Assembly: GCF_001636055.1 (NCBI RefSeq)
Contig: NZ_CP011789.1
Location: forward strand, 3,472,001 to 3,536,000
Length of the DNA stretch: 64,000 bases
From: Pseudomonas putida
GTDB lineage: Bacteria; Pseudomonadota; Gammaproteobacteria; Pseudomonadales; Pseudomonadaceae
Direction: 5' to 3'
Each line of letters starts with the position of its first letter. Position 1 is the stretch's first letter. Positions 39,001 to 49,044 of this stretch are shown one piece after another. The translations under genes and the position numbers were made by a program. A model generated the notes under the pieces. The model made no database searches and was not told the DNA's origin. It saw only the letters and a list, made by a program, of their open reading frames with translations.

Positions 39001-42000
39001 AGGCTGGTGCGCAGGATGTCGTGACGCTCGACGACCTGTTGCAACGCGTGGGCGAATGCCTCGAATGCCGTCTGGTCGGTAAAGGCGAACAGCGCCTGTT
39101 GCTGATAAGGATCATGGCTGTCGCGCAGGTGGTGATAGAGCAGCCCCTGCTGCAAAGGCGCCAAGGGGTAGATTTCCTGCACATTGCCCGCACCACCCGG
39201 TATCCCCGCGACGATGGCGTCGATCTCGCCCTGGGTCAGCGACGCCAGGCTGAGCAGCGCCGGCGTGATGTGGCTGCAATCAACAGGCACACGGTTGTCT
39301 TCCACCTGAGCGAGCGAACGCTGGCTGGCCGCGGCAAGGCTTGCCAGGGTCGGCTGGCCGAACAGGACCTGCACGTCAGCCTGCAGGCCCTGCTGGCGCA
39401 TGCGCTCGACCAGTTGCACTGCCAGCAACGAGTGGCCGCCCAACTCGAAGAAGTGATCGTGACGACCAATGCGCTGGACTCCCAGCAGCTCGCTCCAGAG
39501 TGCCGCCAGGCGTACCTCCACGTCGCCGCGAGGTGCTTCATGGGCGCGGCGTACCGACGCGGTTTCATCCAGGGCCGGCAAGGCGCGGCGGTCGAGCTTG
39601 CCATTGGCGGTCAGCGGCCAGTGGTCGACGCGCTGGTAGCCGACCGGCAGCAGGGCTACAGGCAGAAGCCCGCGCAGGTGCTCATGCAGGTCGCCGGGGG
39701 TGACCGCATCTCCGATGAACCAGGCCTGCAGTTGGCCATCGCGCAGCAGTACCACTGCTTCACGCACCTGTCCGTGGCTGGTCAGCGCAGCCTCGATTTC
39801 GCCGAGTTCGACACGCACACCGCGGATCTTCACCTGATCGTCGTTGCGCCCCAGGTATTCAAGCGTGCCGTCGGCAAGCCAGCGCACCCGGTCGCCGGTG
39901 CGGTACATCCGTGCGCCGGCTTCGTCACTGAACGGATCGTCCAGGAAACGCTCGGCGGTCATCTGCGGGCGATTCAGGTAGCCGCGAGCGACACCCAGGC
40001 CTGCTACGTAGAGCTCACCCGGTACGCCGACCGGCAATGGCTTGAGCTGCGCATCGAGCACATACAACCGTGTATTGGCCACAGGCGTGCCGATATGCAG
40101 CACTCCACCCGCCATTACCCGCCCGGAGCTGGCGACCACCGTGGCTTCGGTAGGGCCGTAGTTGTTGATGACCGCATAGGCCCGCTCACGCGACAGGCTG
40201 CGCAGCCGGTCGCCCCCCACCAGCAGGGTGCGCAGGGTCGGATGATCATGCTGGGTGAACGCATGTTCGGCCACCGGTGTTGGCAGGAAACTGACCTGCA
40301 GTGGCTGGGCACGCCACCAGCGCAGCAGCTTGTCGATATCCTCGCCACCTTCGCTGGTAGGCGCCAGGTGCAGCGTCGCACCCGCGCACAAGGCTGGCCA
40401 GACCTCCCAAGCCATGGCATCGAAACCAAAACCAGCGAGGCTCGACGTGTGCCCGCCGACGCCCAGGTCAAACGTCTCGCAATGCCAGTCGACCAGGTTG
40501 GCCAGCATGCGGTGTTCGACCATCACCCCCTTGGGTTGGCCGGTGGAGCCTGAGGTGTAGATCACATAGACCAGGCTCTCGGCCACAAGCCCCGCCACGC
40601 GAGGATTGTCCAAGGTGGTCGCGGCTGCCGGGCAGGCGTCGAGTTCGATCAACGGCAGTGCATGGCGTGGCAGACGCGCCAGCAGATCCCGCTGTGTCAG
40701 CAGTGCCACGGGTGCGCTGTCTTCGAGCAGGTATGCGATGCGCTCACGCGGATGTGCTGGGTCGATCGGTACGTAGGCCGCACCCGCCTTGAGTATCGCC
40801 AGCAGGCCCACAAGAGTATCCAGGCCACGGCGGGCAACCACCGCAACGCGCTGCTCGGGCCTCACACCTCGCTCGATCAGACGCAGGGCCAGTGCATTCG
40901 CGCGCTGATTCAGCTCGCCGTAACTCAGGCTGCGCTCTTCGTGCACGGCGGCGATGGCCTCTGGCATCAGCGCCGCGTGTGCCTCGATTCGGCGATGCAC
41001 GAGCGGCTCGCCAACTGCACGCCCCGTCGCGTTCCATGCCTGCATCTGGCGATGCTCGGCAGGTGTCGGCAGATCGAAATCGGCAACCGCCAACGCGGGT
41101 GTCGCCAAGCCTTGATCCAGCACGTGCAGCAGCCGCTGTGCCAACGCCTCGGCCTCGTCGCTCGCCAGCCAGGCGCGGTGATGCACCAGGTGCAACCAGG
41201 CCTTGTCGTTATGGCGGTTGCTGCGCAGATGGATGGCCAAGGGCGTGGATTCGTGGCTGTTGGAGACCTTCACCGTGTGGGCGCTGGCCGCGCCGTAACG
41301 GTAGTCGTGATCGTCCTGCTCGTAGGAGACCGACACCTCGAACAGTTGCCCGCGCTCTTCGCGCAACAGGCCCAGTGCTCGGTTCAGCTCGCTCACGGCC
41401 AGCCGCTGATGGCGAAAATCGCGGCGCAGGGTGTCGCGTATCGCGACCACCAGTTCGGCGAAACCCAGTGCCGGAGAGAACGCCAACGGCACCGCGCTGA
41501 CCTGCACGAAGGTACCCAGCGTAGCCTTGAAACGTGCGCCGCCACGATTGAGCAGCGGCAGGCCCACCACCCAATCCTCGCGTTGTGCGCTGCGAGAGAA
41601 CAGCACATGCAGTGCAGCCAGCAGTACATGGAACGCCGAGGCCTGGTGAGCTTCGGCCAGGCGCTTCATGCGATCGTGCAACACATCGGGGAACGCCTGA
41701 ACCCAGGTGCGCGAAGGTGCTTCATCGGTGGCTCGACGGTAAGGGTGACGCGCTGCCAGCAGCGGCTCCGGCACGCTGGCGAAGCGCTTGAGCCAGTAGG
41801 CGCGATCGCGGGCCTGGCGAATCGAGCCCTGGTACTGGCGGTCTTCGTCGATGAAGTCGGCATAACCGGCCTGGGCCCGTGGCGCCTCGCCGCCTTCGAG
41901 CAGCGCGGTGTAATGCTCGCCCAGTGCCTTGAGCATCTGGCCGAAGCCCCAGCCGTCGAGAATCAGGTGATGGGCCTGGGTTGCCAGCCAATGGTGCTCC

Positions 42001-42389
42001 GGCCCCAGGCGAATCAGGGCAAAACGCAGCAGTGCCGTGCCGTCGAAGCGATAACCCTGGCCCATTTGCGCCTGAATCAATGCCGTGGCCGCCGCTGCCG
42101 GGTCAGCTTCAGCCGACAGGTCCAGCAGGGGCAATGCCAAGGTGGCATGCTCGGCGAAGCGCTGCACAGGGAGGCCGTCGGCCCCGGCACCTGGCAGCAG
42201 CTCGGTGCGCAACACCGGGTTGGCCGCCACCAGTTGCTGCAACGCTTGGCGCAGGGTGTCCGGCCGCAGGTCGCCCGTGAGTTCGACATAGCCGCCGATG
42301 GTATAGAGCGGAGAATCGCCGTTGCTCAACTGGTCGAGCCAGATGTCCCGTTGAGCGCTGGTCAGGGGGTAGGTATCGGCGGCAGGCAT
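36042..42389 (-). CDS. Two-module non-ribosomal peptide synthetase (C-A-T-C-A-T), no thioesterase
   Basis: 2115 residues from the ATG at 42389 ([20 protein letters not shown]). Order: C1 (about 10-440, HHLILDG), A1 (460-960, [11 protein letters not shown]), T1 (960-1030, [10 protein letters not shown]), C2 (1055-1480), A2 (1520-2000, [11 protein letters not shown]), T2 (2030-2100, [10 protein letters not shown]), then a short tail. Aligning A1 with GrsA gives the code DAWFLGNVVK, a published leucine code. A2 gives DGWKFGVVDK, which I cannot assign. C2 begins [17 protein letters not shown] and has HHLVNDA, features of dual condensation/epimerisation domains, so Leu may be epimerised. There is no TE, reductase or terminal C domain. 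Product unknown. Confidence 0.9.
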   Translation of the reverse strand: MPAADTYPLTSAQRDIWLDQLSNGDSPLYTIGGYVELTGDLRPDTLRQALQQLVAANPVLRTELLPGAGADGLPVQRFAEHATLALPLLDLSAEADPAAAATALIQAQMGQGYRFDGTALLRFALIRLGPEHHWLATQAHHLILDGWGFGQMLKALGEHYTALLEGGEAPRAQAGYADFIDEDRQYQGSIRQARDRAYWLKRFASVPEPLLAARHPYRRATDEAPSRTWVQAFPDVLHDRMKRLAEAHQASAFHVLLAALHVLFSRSAQREDWVVGLPLLNRGGARFKATLGTFVQVSAVPLAFSPALGFAELVVAIRDTLRRDFRHQRLAVSELNRALGLLREERGQLFEVSVSYEQDDHDYRYGAASAHTVKVSNSHESTPLAIHLRSNRHNDKAWLHLVHHRAWLASDEAEALAQRLLHVLDQGLATPALAVADFDLPTPAEHRQMQAWNATGRAVGEPLVHRRIEAHAALMPEAIAAVHEERSLSYGELNQRANALALRLIERGVRPEQRVAVVARRGLDTLVGLLAILKAGAAYVPIDPAHPRERIAYLLEDSAPVALLTQRDLLARLPRHALPLIELDACPAAATTLDNPRVAGLVAESLVYVIYTSGSTGQPKGVMVEHRMLANLVDWHCETFDLGVGGHTSSLAGFGFDAMAWEVWPALCAGATLHLAPTSEGGEDIDKLLRWWRAQPLQVSFLPTPVAEHAFTQHDHPTLRTLLVGGDRLRSLSRERAYAVINNYGPTEATVVASSGRVMAGGVLHIGTPVANTRLYVLDAQLKPLPVGVPGELYVAGLGVARGYLNRPQMTAERFLDDPFSDEAGARMYRTGDRVRWLADGTLEYLGRNDDQVKIRGVRVELGEIEAALTSHGQVREAVVLLRDGQLQAWFIGDAVTPGDLHEHLRGLLPVALLPVGYQRVDHWPLTANGKLDRRALPALDETASVRRAHEAPRGDVEVRLAALWSELLGVQRIGRHDHFFELGGHSLLAVQLVERMRQQGLQADVQVLFGQPTLASLAAASQRSLAQVEDNRVPVDCSHITPALLSLASLTQGEIDAIVAGIPGGAGNVQEIYPLAPLQQGLLYHHLRDSHDPYQQQALFAFTDQTAFEAFAHALQQVVERHDILRTSLAWEGLEQPQQVVWRQAQLPVEVLRAGPDDTAQALAAHYSAAQRPLDLRRAPMMALAGAEDREHGRWLGLLRFHHLVNDAVSVQVLLGELRALMSDQGHTLPAPVPYRNYVALSGAEARQQGHEAFLRALLAGVEAPPTLPGMVEDQVQVGALESLAHEVPLVLTEALRRLARQQDVGLASLFHLAWAQVLGALGGRDDVVFGSVLLGRMMAGEGADRALGMFINSLPLRVSLAGRSVAQALADTHAGLAALLGHEDAPLLLAQRCSGLPAGVPLFNSLINFRHGLVAGQSTLPGARLLEASEVHSHALVLSVDDQVEALHLNVRAPRALGAARVLAYLKRTLEGLVEALEQGGSAPIEQLCSVPENELQRLLHELNATEEPHELMHQTLPALFQAQVLRTPDAVALQTDEAALSYRELDEQANRLAHHLVALGVQPDTRVGVCIERGLSLLVGLLGVLKAGGAYVPLDPGYPDERLRYMVEDSTPLAVLVHGATRGLFDPLAVPLVDLDHGGWQAQPAEAPEVPALTPSNLAYVMYTSGSTGMPKGVMIEHRGLGNLMHWGSRICPPRPGDALLQRAPFSFDGSVWELFWPLCAGLRLVLARPDGHRDPAYLVQLVQARQVTTIKFVPALLHQFLEQPGVERCTSLTDIFCGGGELTLALAASVRRRLPRVRLHNVYGPTEATVDSTAWTLEPDQPLPRTPPPIGRAIANTRLYVLDAHDRPVPLGVAGELHIGGVGVARGYLGLPTLQAERFIDSPFVEGDRLYRTGDLVRYREDGELEFLGRNDFQVKLRGLRVELGEIEALLGGHPALGQTVVLVRDERLVAYFTCREGQPAPALDTLRSHLLARLPEYMVPSAFVALADMPLSPNGKIDRKALPEPGAESVISRAYVAPRNALEQTLAQIWSEVLKVEQVGRDDNFFELGGHSLLAVNLVARMRQAGLQADARTLFRQPTLAGLAASTGWEKPQVEIAATTIPGLKARRRI

Positions 42390-42805
42390 GGGCTGGGAGG
42401 GTCCTTCTCCGTTGATCGTCCGCGGATTCAAGCATCGCTTCCCTACCCTGTATGGCCCCGGAAACCCGGACAGTCGCCCGCGCATCCTCGGTCGCTGATT
42501 TTTCTGTAGGAAATCAGCTACATATCAACCCCTTCGATAGCCTACCCGCAGGGCCAACCGTGGCAAACGTGATGGCAACAGCAGCTTTATGACGTCAATT
42601 TGCCGACTACTGCCGAAACATCTGCATTTAGTCTGTCCGAATCATCCCCCCACTTTGTCCGATTTGATGCCATTTTCTGTCCCCGGTTTCCACTACAGAC
42701 GCAGGCGCCAGGCCCAGGCTTGAATAGCGCCACCCTCGACCGGCCAAGGCGTAAGGCCATTCGCCACCCCGCCTGCGCAGTACCCGATTCAAGGATGAAT
42801 AGGAC
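42390..42805. other. 416-base divergent intergenic region between the NRPS and the LuxR-type regulator
   Basis: No credible gene lies here; a 69-codon frame at 42600-42809 has no plausible composition or ribosome site. The region contains an inverted repeat (42494-42518) and A/T-rich stretches (for example 42496-42515) suited to the divergent promoters. No other structure was recognised. Confidence 0.6.
42494..42518. promoter_or_regulatory. Inverted repeat upstream of the NRPS gene
   Basis: GCTGATTT-N9-AAATCAGC has perfect 8-base arms. It lies 105 bases upstream of the NRPS start. LuxR-type regulators flanking NRPS genes often bind dyads here, so the adjacent regulator at 42806 is a candidate; this is inference. 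Confidence 0.5.
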
Positions 42806-43570
42806 ATGAAGCTGACCCGCAGCCTCGAACATCACCACGACGCGCGCCTCTACCTGCAACTGGGAGAGCTGATCGCCAGCACCGGCGAGGATCATTTTGC
42901 CGAGCGCATGCTCCGGCTGGTGGACAGCCTGGTGCCAGTGCACCGGCTCGACCTGAGCGAGTGGACCCTGGATGCCCGACAGACCGGCGTCAGTCGGGTC
43001 AAGGTGCTGGGCGGCGCGGGGCTTGCCCAGGAGTTTCCTCCACCTGATCAGCCCAACCACCCGCTGCTGCAGAACATCCTGCAGATGAACGATCCCTTGC
43101 TCATTCAGGTAAAGGCGCCTCACGTCACCGGCAACCCGCAATCCAGTGCTCACCAGTGCAACCTGGTGTCGTGCAATGGCGACCGCCGTTGGGTCATCTG
43201 CTTCCATCGCCTGCCCAGCCAGATGGCCTTTTCCCTCGGCGAACTGTCGCTGCTCAAATGCCTCTCCGACACCTTGCTGCCTCTGCTTGAACACCATGCG
43301 CAGCACCAGGTGCACGTGCAGGGTGAAGGTTCGGCGACGCCCGACACCTTGCGCCACGGCTTCGACGAGCGCCTGGCCCAGGAAGCCGTGCAACTGTCGA
43401 GCCGAGAGCAGGAGGTCTGCCTGGGGCTGCTCACCGGTGGCACCGTACCGGAAATGGCCCAACGCCTGAACGTGAAGAACAGTTCGGTGGAAACCTACCT
43501 CAAACGCGCCACCGCCAAGCTTGGCGTCAGTGGCCGCCACGGCCTGGCCAGATGGATGGCCGGTGCCTGA
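42806..43570 (+). CDS. LuxR-type (GerE HTH) transcriptional regulator
   Basis: A 254-residue regulator. The C-terminal 60 residues form a GerE HTH ([48 protein letters not shown]). The N-terminal part has no recognised autoinducer or receiver domain. Similar LuxR regulators flank Pseudomonas lipopeptide and NRPS genes and control them. It is divergent from the NRPS and upstream of the outer-membrane efflux gene by 16 bases, so a shared role in peptide production and export is plausible. Confidence 0.85.
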   Translation: MKLTRSLEHHHDARLYLQLGELIASTGEDHFAERMLRLVDSLVPVHRLDLSEWTLDARQTGVSRVKVLGGAGLAQEFPPPDQPNHPLLQNILQMNDPLLIQVKAPHVTGNPQSSAHQCNLVSCNGDRRWVICFHRLPSQMAFSLGELSLLKCLSDTLLPLLEHHAQHQVHVQGEGSATPDTLRHGFDERLAQEAVQLSSREQEVCLGLLTGGTVPEMAQRLNVKNSSVETYLKRATAKLGVSGRHGLARWMAGA

Positions 43571-43586
43571 CCCCAGAGAACCCGCG

Positions 43587-44984
43587 ATGCCCAGATACCC
43601 TGCTGCCGTGTTGGCGGTGTTGCTGACCGGCTGCACCCTGGCCCCCGACTATCAACGCCCCGCCCTGCCTGTCGCACCTCGATTCCCACAGGGAGAAGCC
43701 AGCCAGGATGCCATGGCACCCAGCCGCCAGCACGACGACTGGCACCAGGTGTTCCAGGATCCGTTGCTGCGCCAACTGATCGACAACGCTCTGCTCAACA
43801 ACCGCGATCTGCGCGTGGCAGCGCTCAACGTCGAAGCCTATCGTGCGCAGTTTCGTATCCAGCGCTCGGAGTTGCTGCCCAAGGTCTCCGCCGACGCCAA
43901 GGGCCAGCGCCAGTACCTGCCGCGACGCATGACCGGGACCGGCGACGGAGCCATCACCCAGACCTACGCCGCCACGCTCGGGGTGAGCGCCTATGAGCTT
44001 GACCTGTTCGGCCGCCTGCGCAGCCTGAGTGACAAGGCCTTGCTGACCTATCTCGCCAGCGAACAGGCTCGACGCAGTGTGCAATTGGGGTTGGTGGCCA
44101 GCGTGGCGAGCAGCTACATGACCTGGCGAGCCGACCTGGAGCTGCTCGAGCTTTCACGCCAGACCCTGATCGCCGACCAGGAAAGCCTGCGCCTGACCCA
44201 GGGTCAGCGTCGCGCCGGCACTGCGTCGGCATTGCAGCAGATCCAGGCGCAGACCAGCGTCGACACCGCTCGTGCCGCAGTAGCCCGCTACCAGCGCCAG
44301 GTTGCCCAGGATATCAACCAGCTGACCCTGCTGGTCGGGGCGCCCCTCGATGAGCGTACGCCCAGCCTGCCGCTGGCCTCGCAGCAGATCGTCGGCTTGC
44401 CGCCCGGCCTGCCCTCGGCACTGCTGCAACGTCGCCCGGACATCCTGGAAGCCGAATACCAGCTGCGTGCGGCCAATGCCGACATCGGTGCCGCACGGGC
44501 AGCGTTCTTTCCCAGCATCAGCCTGACCGCCAACGCAGGCACCAGCAGTCGCGAATTGTCCGGGCTGTTCGACGGCGGCAGCGGAACCTGGTTGTTTCAG
44601 CCGCAGATCAACCTGCCGCTGTTCACCGCCGGCAGCCTGCGGGCCAGCCTGGACTATGCGCGCCTGCAAAAGGAAATCGAGGTGGCTCGCTACGAGAAAT
44701 CGATTCAGGGGGCGTTCCAGGAGGTGTCTGACGGCCTGGCGGCGCGCGCCACTTATCAGCGGCAACTGGTTGCCCAGCGCGACCTGGTGGCCTCCACCCA
44801 GCGCTACTACGACCTGGCCCGCAACCGCTACCGCATTGGCGTGGACAGCAGCCTGACCTTTCTCGACGCCCAGCGCTCGCTGTTCAGTGCCCAGCAGGGC
44901 TTGATCAACGACCGGCTGGCGCAATTGCTGGCAGAGGTGAACCTCTATGCCGCGTTAGGGGGAGGCTGGACAGACGCGCACTGA
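43587..44984 (+). CDS. NodT-family outer-membrane efflux lipoprotein
   Basis: A 465-residue TolC-like protein. The start at 43587 gives a lipoprotein signal ([10 protein letters not shown]) with the lipobox LTGC, followed by [12 protein letters not shown], as in NodT/OprM-type factors. Two OEP repeats contain [45 protein letters not shown] and [28 protein letters not shown]. The cognate adaptor and inner-membrane pump genes are not adjacent. It lies after the LuxR gene in the same direction and may export the NRPS product with a pump encoded elsewhere. Confidence 0.88.
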   Translation: MPRYPAAVLAVLLTGCTLAPDYQRPALPVAPRFPQGEASQDAMAPSRQHDDWHQVFQDPLLRQLIDNALLNNRDLRVAALNVEAYRAQFRIQRSELLPKVSADAKGQRQYLPRRMTGTGDGAITQTYAATLGVSAYELDLFGRLRSLSDKALLTYLASEQARRSVQLGLVASVASSYMTWRADLELLELSRQTLIADQESLRLTQGQRRAGTASALQQIQAQTSVDTARAAVARYQRQVAQDINQLTLLVGAPLDERTPSLPLASQQIVGLPPGLPSALLQRRPDILEAEYQLRAANADIGAARAAFFPSISLTANAGTSSRELSGLFDGGSGTWLFQPQINLPLFTAGSLRASLDYARLQKEIEVARYEKSIQGAFQEVSDGLAARATYQRQLVAQRDLVASTQRYYDLARNRYRIGVDSSLTFLDAQRSLFSAQQGLINDRLAQLLAEVNLYAALGGGWTDAH

Positions 44985-45035
44985 AGGCAGGCCGTCGCCC
45001 GCGGCCGCGCCTTGGCGCCTGCCGCTCAGGTCGAG

Positions 45036-46016
45036 TCAGGCCAGGTCGGCAAGGGCCTGGGCCGCATATGCGTGGGAGCGCAAGCGCGCCAAGGGGTCAT
45101 GGATCCGGCAATCGATCATCAACTCATCGGCGCCAGTCTGTTCGATCAGTGTGCGCAACCCATCCCTCACCCGCTGCGGCCCACCGGCCACGGTACAGGC
45201 CATCACCTGTTCCAGCACCGCCCGTTCATGGCCCGGCAAGCCCTCGACATAACCTTCCTGCGGCAGGGGCAGCAGGCCGTGACGTCCGACATGCAGATCG
45301 AGCATCCATTTGCGGTGCGAGCTGGCGAGATAATCGGCTTCGGCATCGCTGGCTGCTGCGAACAGATTCATGCCCACCATGACGTAGGGCTTGGCCAGTT
45401 GCGCCGAGGGTTGGAAGTTCGCGCGGTAATGGGCGATGGCCTGCAGCAGGTAGCGCGGGGCGAAATGGGAGGCAAAGGCATAAGGCAAGCCGAGCCGTGC
45501 CGCAAGGTCGGCGCCGAACAGGCTGGAACCCAATATCCACACCGGCACCTCGTGCTTGCCCGGCACCCCGCGCACCGATCGCTGGCCGTTGTCGGCCAGG
45601 TAATCGCGCAACTCGGCGATGTCCTGGGCAAAGTCACGCTCGGGCGCGACGCCGCGCAAAGCACGGACGGTCGGGCCTGAGCTGCCGGGGGCACGCCCCA
45701 ACCCCAGGTCGATGCGCCCGGGGTGCAGGGCATCGAGCGTGCCGAACTGCTCGGCGACCACCAGCGGAGCATGATTGGGCAGCATGATGCCACCGGCACC
45801 CACGCGAATATGCCGCGTGGCATTGGCGATCTCGTTGATTACCAGCGCTGTGGCGGCAGAGCCGATGCCGGGCATGTCATGGTGTTCGGCGATCCAGTAT
45901 CGAGCGTAGCCGTGCTGCTCGACGTGGCGTGCCAGTTGACGGGATTCCTCGATCGCATCGACCAGGGTCTTGCCCTCGCCGATCATGACCAGGTCCAGGA
46001 CAGACAACGCAGTCAT
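45036..46016 (-). CDS. LLM-class (luciferase-like) flavin-dependent monooxygenase family protein
   Basis: A 326-residue protein of the bacterial luciferase-like family: [74 protein letters not shown]. It uses reduced flavin to oxidise an unknown substrate. It is convergent with nodT, 51 bases apart. It could tailor the NRPS product, but members of this group are common as stand-alone genes. Confidence 0.9.
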   Translation of the reverse strand: MTALSVLDLVMIGEGKTLVDAIEESRQLARHVEQHGYARYWIAEHHDMPGIGSAATALVINEIANATRHIRVGAGGIMLPNHAPLVVAEQFGTLDALHPGRIDLGLGRAPGSSGPTVRALRGVAPERDFAQDIAELRDYLADNGQRSVRGVPGKHEVPVWILGSSLFGADLAARLGLPYAFASHFAPRYLLQAIAHYRANFQPSAQLAKPYVMVGMNLFAAASDAEADYLASSHRKWMLDLHVGRHGLLPLPQEGYVEGLPGHERAVLEQVMACTVAGGPQRVRDGLRTLIEQTGADELMIDCRIHDPLARLRSHAYAAQALADLA

Positions 46017-46120
46017 GGCGTCTCCATAAGTCGTGACGGATATGACTGCACAGTGTCCAGCGCCACGCTCGGGTGATAAACCGCCAAACGGGCCCTACAC
46101 ACGGTCCCTGCATTCCCCAA

Positions 46121-47032
46121 TCAGCGTTCCCAGGGCACTCCATGCTCCCAGCGGGCGACCAGCAGGTCGATGAAACCTCGCACCCGTGGCGACAAATGGC
46201 GCTTGCTGGGGTAGACGATACGAATCGGGTCCGCTGGCGGCCGGTAATCCGCGAGCACCTCGACCAGCGTTCCGGCGCGCAAGTCGTTGCCGGTGATGTA
46301 GGTGGGCAGGTGAATCAGCCCGAACCCGGCGCGGGCGCCATCGAGCATGGCCTCGGAGCTGTCGATGTTCAAGCGCCCGGGCTCTTCGCACAGGTGCAGC
46401 CCTTCATTGGTGTGGAAGCGCCAGGGGCTGGCCTTCTCGCCCGCCAGAAAAGCGATCTTGTCGTGCCCATACAGGTCTGCCGGTACCTGGGGCACCCCAT
46501 GACGCTGCAAGTACTCAGGTGCAGCGCAGGTGACGAACTGCTGCCACGCCACGGTGCGGGTCAGCAGTTGCGAGTCCTCCTTGGGCGCACCGATGCGTAC
46601 GGCAACGTCGACCCCCTCCTCCACCAGATCGACGAAACGGTCGGTGAAGCGGATATCGGCGCGCAGTTCCGGCCATTGCTTGAGGTAAACATCCAGGATC
46701 GGCAGCACATGACGCTGGCCGAACGACAGCGGCGCAGTCAGGCGCAGAGTGCCGGTCGGTCGTCCACGGCGCTGGGCCATCGTGGTCTCGACTTCGTCCA
46801 GGTCGTCGAGGATCTGCCGCCAACGCTCGAACGCGACCTGGCCTTCATCGGTCAGGCTCAGTTTGCGCGTGGTGCGGTTGAGCAGGCGCACGGCCATGCG
46901 CGATTCGAGGCGCGCGATGCTCTTGCCCACCGCCGAGCGGGTCAGGCCCAGGCTCGCGGCGGCTGCGGTGAAGCTGCCGACCTTCACGGCACTGACGAAG
47001 GCGGCGATGTCGCCGAAGCGGTTGGGTTCCAT
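46121..47032 (-). CDS. LysR-family transcriptional regulator
   Basis: A 303-residue regulator with an N-terminal winged HTH (FVSAVKVGSFTAAAASLGLTRSAVGKSIARLESRMAVRLLNRTTRKLSL) and a LysR substrate domain. It is 104 bases from the LLM gene and transcribed in the same direction, so the LLM gene may be its target, though divergent targets are more usual. The effector is unknown. Confidence 0.9.
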   Translation of the reverse strand: MEPNRFGDIAAFVSAVKVGSFTAAAASLGLTRSAVGKSIARLESRMAVRLLNRTTRKLSLTDEGQVAFERWRQILDDLDEVETTMAQRRGRPTGTLRLTAPLSFGQRHVLPILDVYLKQWPELRADIRFTDRFVDLVEEGVDVAVRIGAPKEDSQLLTRTVAWQQFVTCAAPEYLQRHGVPQVPADLYGHDKIAFLAGEKASPWRFHTNEGLHLCEEPGRLNIDSSEAMLDGARAGFGLIHLPTYITGNDLRAGTLVEVLADYRPPADPIRIVYPSKRHLSPRVRGFIDLLVARWEHGVPWER

Positions 47033-47126
47033 GAAGCTGTTCCTGGATATCCGAGGCTGCCTAGGATGGGGGCAGATCGAGGTATTGCAAGGCCTTGATC
47101 GCCATCAGGTGCAAAGGATAGAACCC

Positions 47127-47828
47127 TTAGGCCCAGCGTCCCACAGGCACGATCGAGGCGCCCTGGTACGCCAGCATGCGCAAACCCAACGGCAGCGCCA
47201 TTGCCGCGGTGGCCAGCACCAGCAAAGAAAAGGGCTGCCAGGGATGTGCCCATAACCAGCTGTTGGTCAGGTTGGCGCCCATTGCCAGCAGACAGGGCAC
47301 CAGCCAGCCGGGCCGACCTCGCGACCACAGCATCAGGCAGGCCGCCGGCAGCAATACTCCCGGCAGGCCATACATCAGTCGATCACCGAAAACCAGCGCC
47401 AGCCCGGCACTACCGAGGCCGACAATGCGCGCAGCAGGCTGTGGATGCTTCACCCCCCAGGCGACCAGCAGGCCAAGGGTCAGGGTGGGCATGACATTGA
47501 GCGTGTGCGAGCCATTGTCCAACCAACGGTACGGGCCCTCGGCAAGTACCGAGAAGGCCAACATCCAGCTCAGGTAGCGCGCGTTGGCTGCCGTGTACAG
47601 CGCGCCTGGCTGGGCGCGTGAGACATGACAGGCGATCACCAGGCAGAACAGTGGAAACGCCAGGCGCCCGACCACGAACAACCCGTCGGCACTGGGCCAC
47701 AGGTAGCGCAAATGATCGGCGACCATGCTCAGGATCGCCGTCCACTTGACCAGGTCGAGCCCGGCCGAGCGGCCGTTCAGGGCGCCACCCCGGATTGCGG
47801 CGAGGGATTCAGGTAGCGTGTGGTCCAA
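47127..47828 (-). CDS. TraX-family membrane protein
   Basis: A 233-residue multi-helix protein with the TraX pattern SAGLDLVKWTAILSMVADHLRYLWP ... LFVVGRLAFPLFCLVIA and HTLNVMPTLTLGLLVAW. The start is a TTG at 47828, overlapping the preceding gene by 52 bases, and has only a weak SD; a later start is possible. Chromosomal TraX homologues lack conjugation genes and have no confirmed role; an acyltransferase-like membrane function is known for plasmid TraX (pilin acetylation). Confidence 0.82.
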   Translation of the reverse strand: MDHTLPESLAAIRGGALNGRSAGLDLVKWTAILSMVADHLRYLWPSADGLFVVGRLAFPLFCLVIACHVSRAQPGALYTAANARYLSWMLAFSVLAEGPYRWLDNGSHTLNVMPTLTLGLLVAWGVKHPQPAARIVGLGSAGLALVFGDRLMYGLPGVLLPAACLMLWSRGRPGWLVPCLLAMGANLTNSWLWAHPWQPFSLLVLATAAMALPLGLRMLAYQGASIVPVGRWA

Positions 47829-48862
47829 GCCGCCAGGGGCAGCGGAGGTTGCTGTTGGAGGATCCGACGCCAGATCAGCCCCAGGTCATGGCCGCTGAAC
47901 ATCGCGGCACCGTCACTCCAGTTGGCTGGGGTATCGACCACCCACTGACCCTGGCTGTCGCGATGAGCCATGCGGAAACGGAAGGTGTAGTTACCGGGAA
48001 TGCCCATGCGCAGGTCGGTCACCACCAGCACATCGCCGACCACGTCATAACGCAGCCAATCATCGGTGAACCAGCGCAGCCGCTCGTGCAGCGCGACGCC
48101 CTCGAGCACCTTGGCGGCGTCCAGGTTCAGCGACAGGCGCTGCATCTCGGGTGGTTCGCGGTCGAAAACGCTGCTCACGCCCTCGTAGTAATGACCATCC
48201 GCCGTCTTGGCCAGCAACCGCCAGACCAGGCTGTTGAAGGCCATGGGCACTGCCCGCACATGATCGACAACAACGCCCTGGCGGCCCAGGGCCTCATGGA
48301 AACGCTGCTCGACCGCCATGCGCCCGGCCAGCCCGAACCCCAGATACGCCGTACTGAACAGCAGAGCCGCCGCCATCAGGGGTATCGCCCGGCCACTCAG
48401 CCCCCGCCACGCGGCGTAGATCACAGCGACCAGCAGCGGCACGGTGTAGATCGGGTCGATGATGAACACTGCCGCCCAGCTTTCGGGAGTGAACGGCAGC
48501 GGCCAGAACAATTGCGTGCCATAGACCGTGAAGGCGTCCAACAGGGGATGGGTGACCAGCACCAGCCAGAACGCCACGAACAGTCGGGGCCAACGGTAGC
48601 CTCTGTCGGGCCAGCGCCTCTGCCCTACCCAGGCCACCAGCCACGCCAGCAGCAGCGCCAGGCCGGTAAGGACGAAGATCGAATGGGAAAAACCGCGGTG
48701 ATAGGTCATCTGCGAAACAGGGTCCGCATACCGGATCACCACATCGAGATCGGGCAAGGTGGCCAGCGCGGCACCGTACAACAGCGAACGGCGGCCCTGG
48801 ATGCGGCCGAGCACGGTACCTTGCAGGGCGGCGCCAAGTACGGCTTGGGTAATCGAGTCCAA
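47777..48862 (-). CDS. YdjM-like inner-membrane metal-dependent hydrolase family protein
   Basis: 361 residues from a TTG at 48862 (MDSITQAVLGAALQGTVLG), preceded by GGAAG; no ATG start fits the family. YdjM/LexA-regulated-type membrane protein with conserved HRGFSHSI, THPLLDAFTVYGTQLFWP and about four TM helices in the first 200 residues, then a soluble C-terminal half. Its end overlaps the TraX gene. The His/Asp motifs suggest a metal-dependent membrane hydrolase, substrate unknown. Confidence 0.82.
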   Translation of the reverse strand: MDSITQAVLGAALQGTVLGRIQGRRSLLYGAALATLPDLDVVIRYADPVSQMTYHRGFSHSIFVLTGLALLLAWLVAWVGQRRWPDRGYRWPRLFVAFWLVLVTHPLLDAFTVYGTQLFWPLPFTPESWAAVFIIDPIYTVPLLVAVIYAAWRGLSGRAIPLMAAALLFSTAYLGFGLAGRMAVEQRFHEALGRQGVVVDHVRAVPMAFNSLVWRLLAKTADGHYYEGVSSVFDREPPEMQRLSLNLDAAKVLEGVALHERLRWFTDDWLRYDVVGDVLVVTDLRMGIPGNYTFRFRMAHRDSQGQWVVDTPANWSDGAAMFSGHDLGLIWRRILQQQPPLPLAAWTTRYLNPSPQSGVAP

Positions 48863-49044
48863 GGTAAGTCTTCCATCGACAGGGTCAGGGAAACCTACCC
48901 CTCGGCGCCCGCTGCGGCAAGCGTGCAGAACCCCTCGAGGGCGCCGGGGAAACAGCTTGCAAACATGTGTCAGCACCGCTCGGGAAAAATTGCCTGCAGC
49001 GAGGCCATGGCTTCTGTTAAAAACGACGACTTCCAGCACGCCTG

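Noticed and set aside
36222..42509. Three long open frames (about 600-840 codons) antisense to the NRPS
   Set aside because: Composition is that of codon-reversed NRPS domains, rich in Gln, His and Arg. No motifs; expected with high third-position GC.
42600..42809. 69-codon frame in the NRPS-LuxR intergenic region
   Set aside because: No ribosome site and no family pattern; it only spans promoter DNA.
44986..45023. GGCAGGC/GCCTGCC pair between nodT and the LLM gene
   Set aside because: Seven-base arms around a 24-base GC-rich loop; weak as a terminator.
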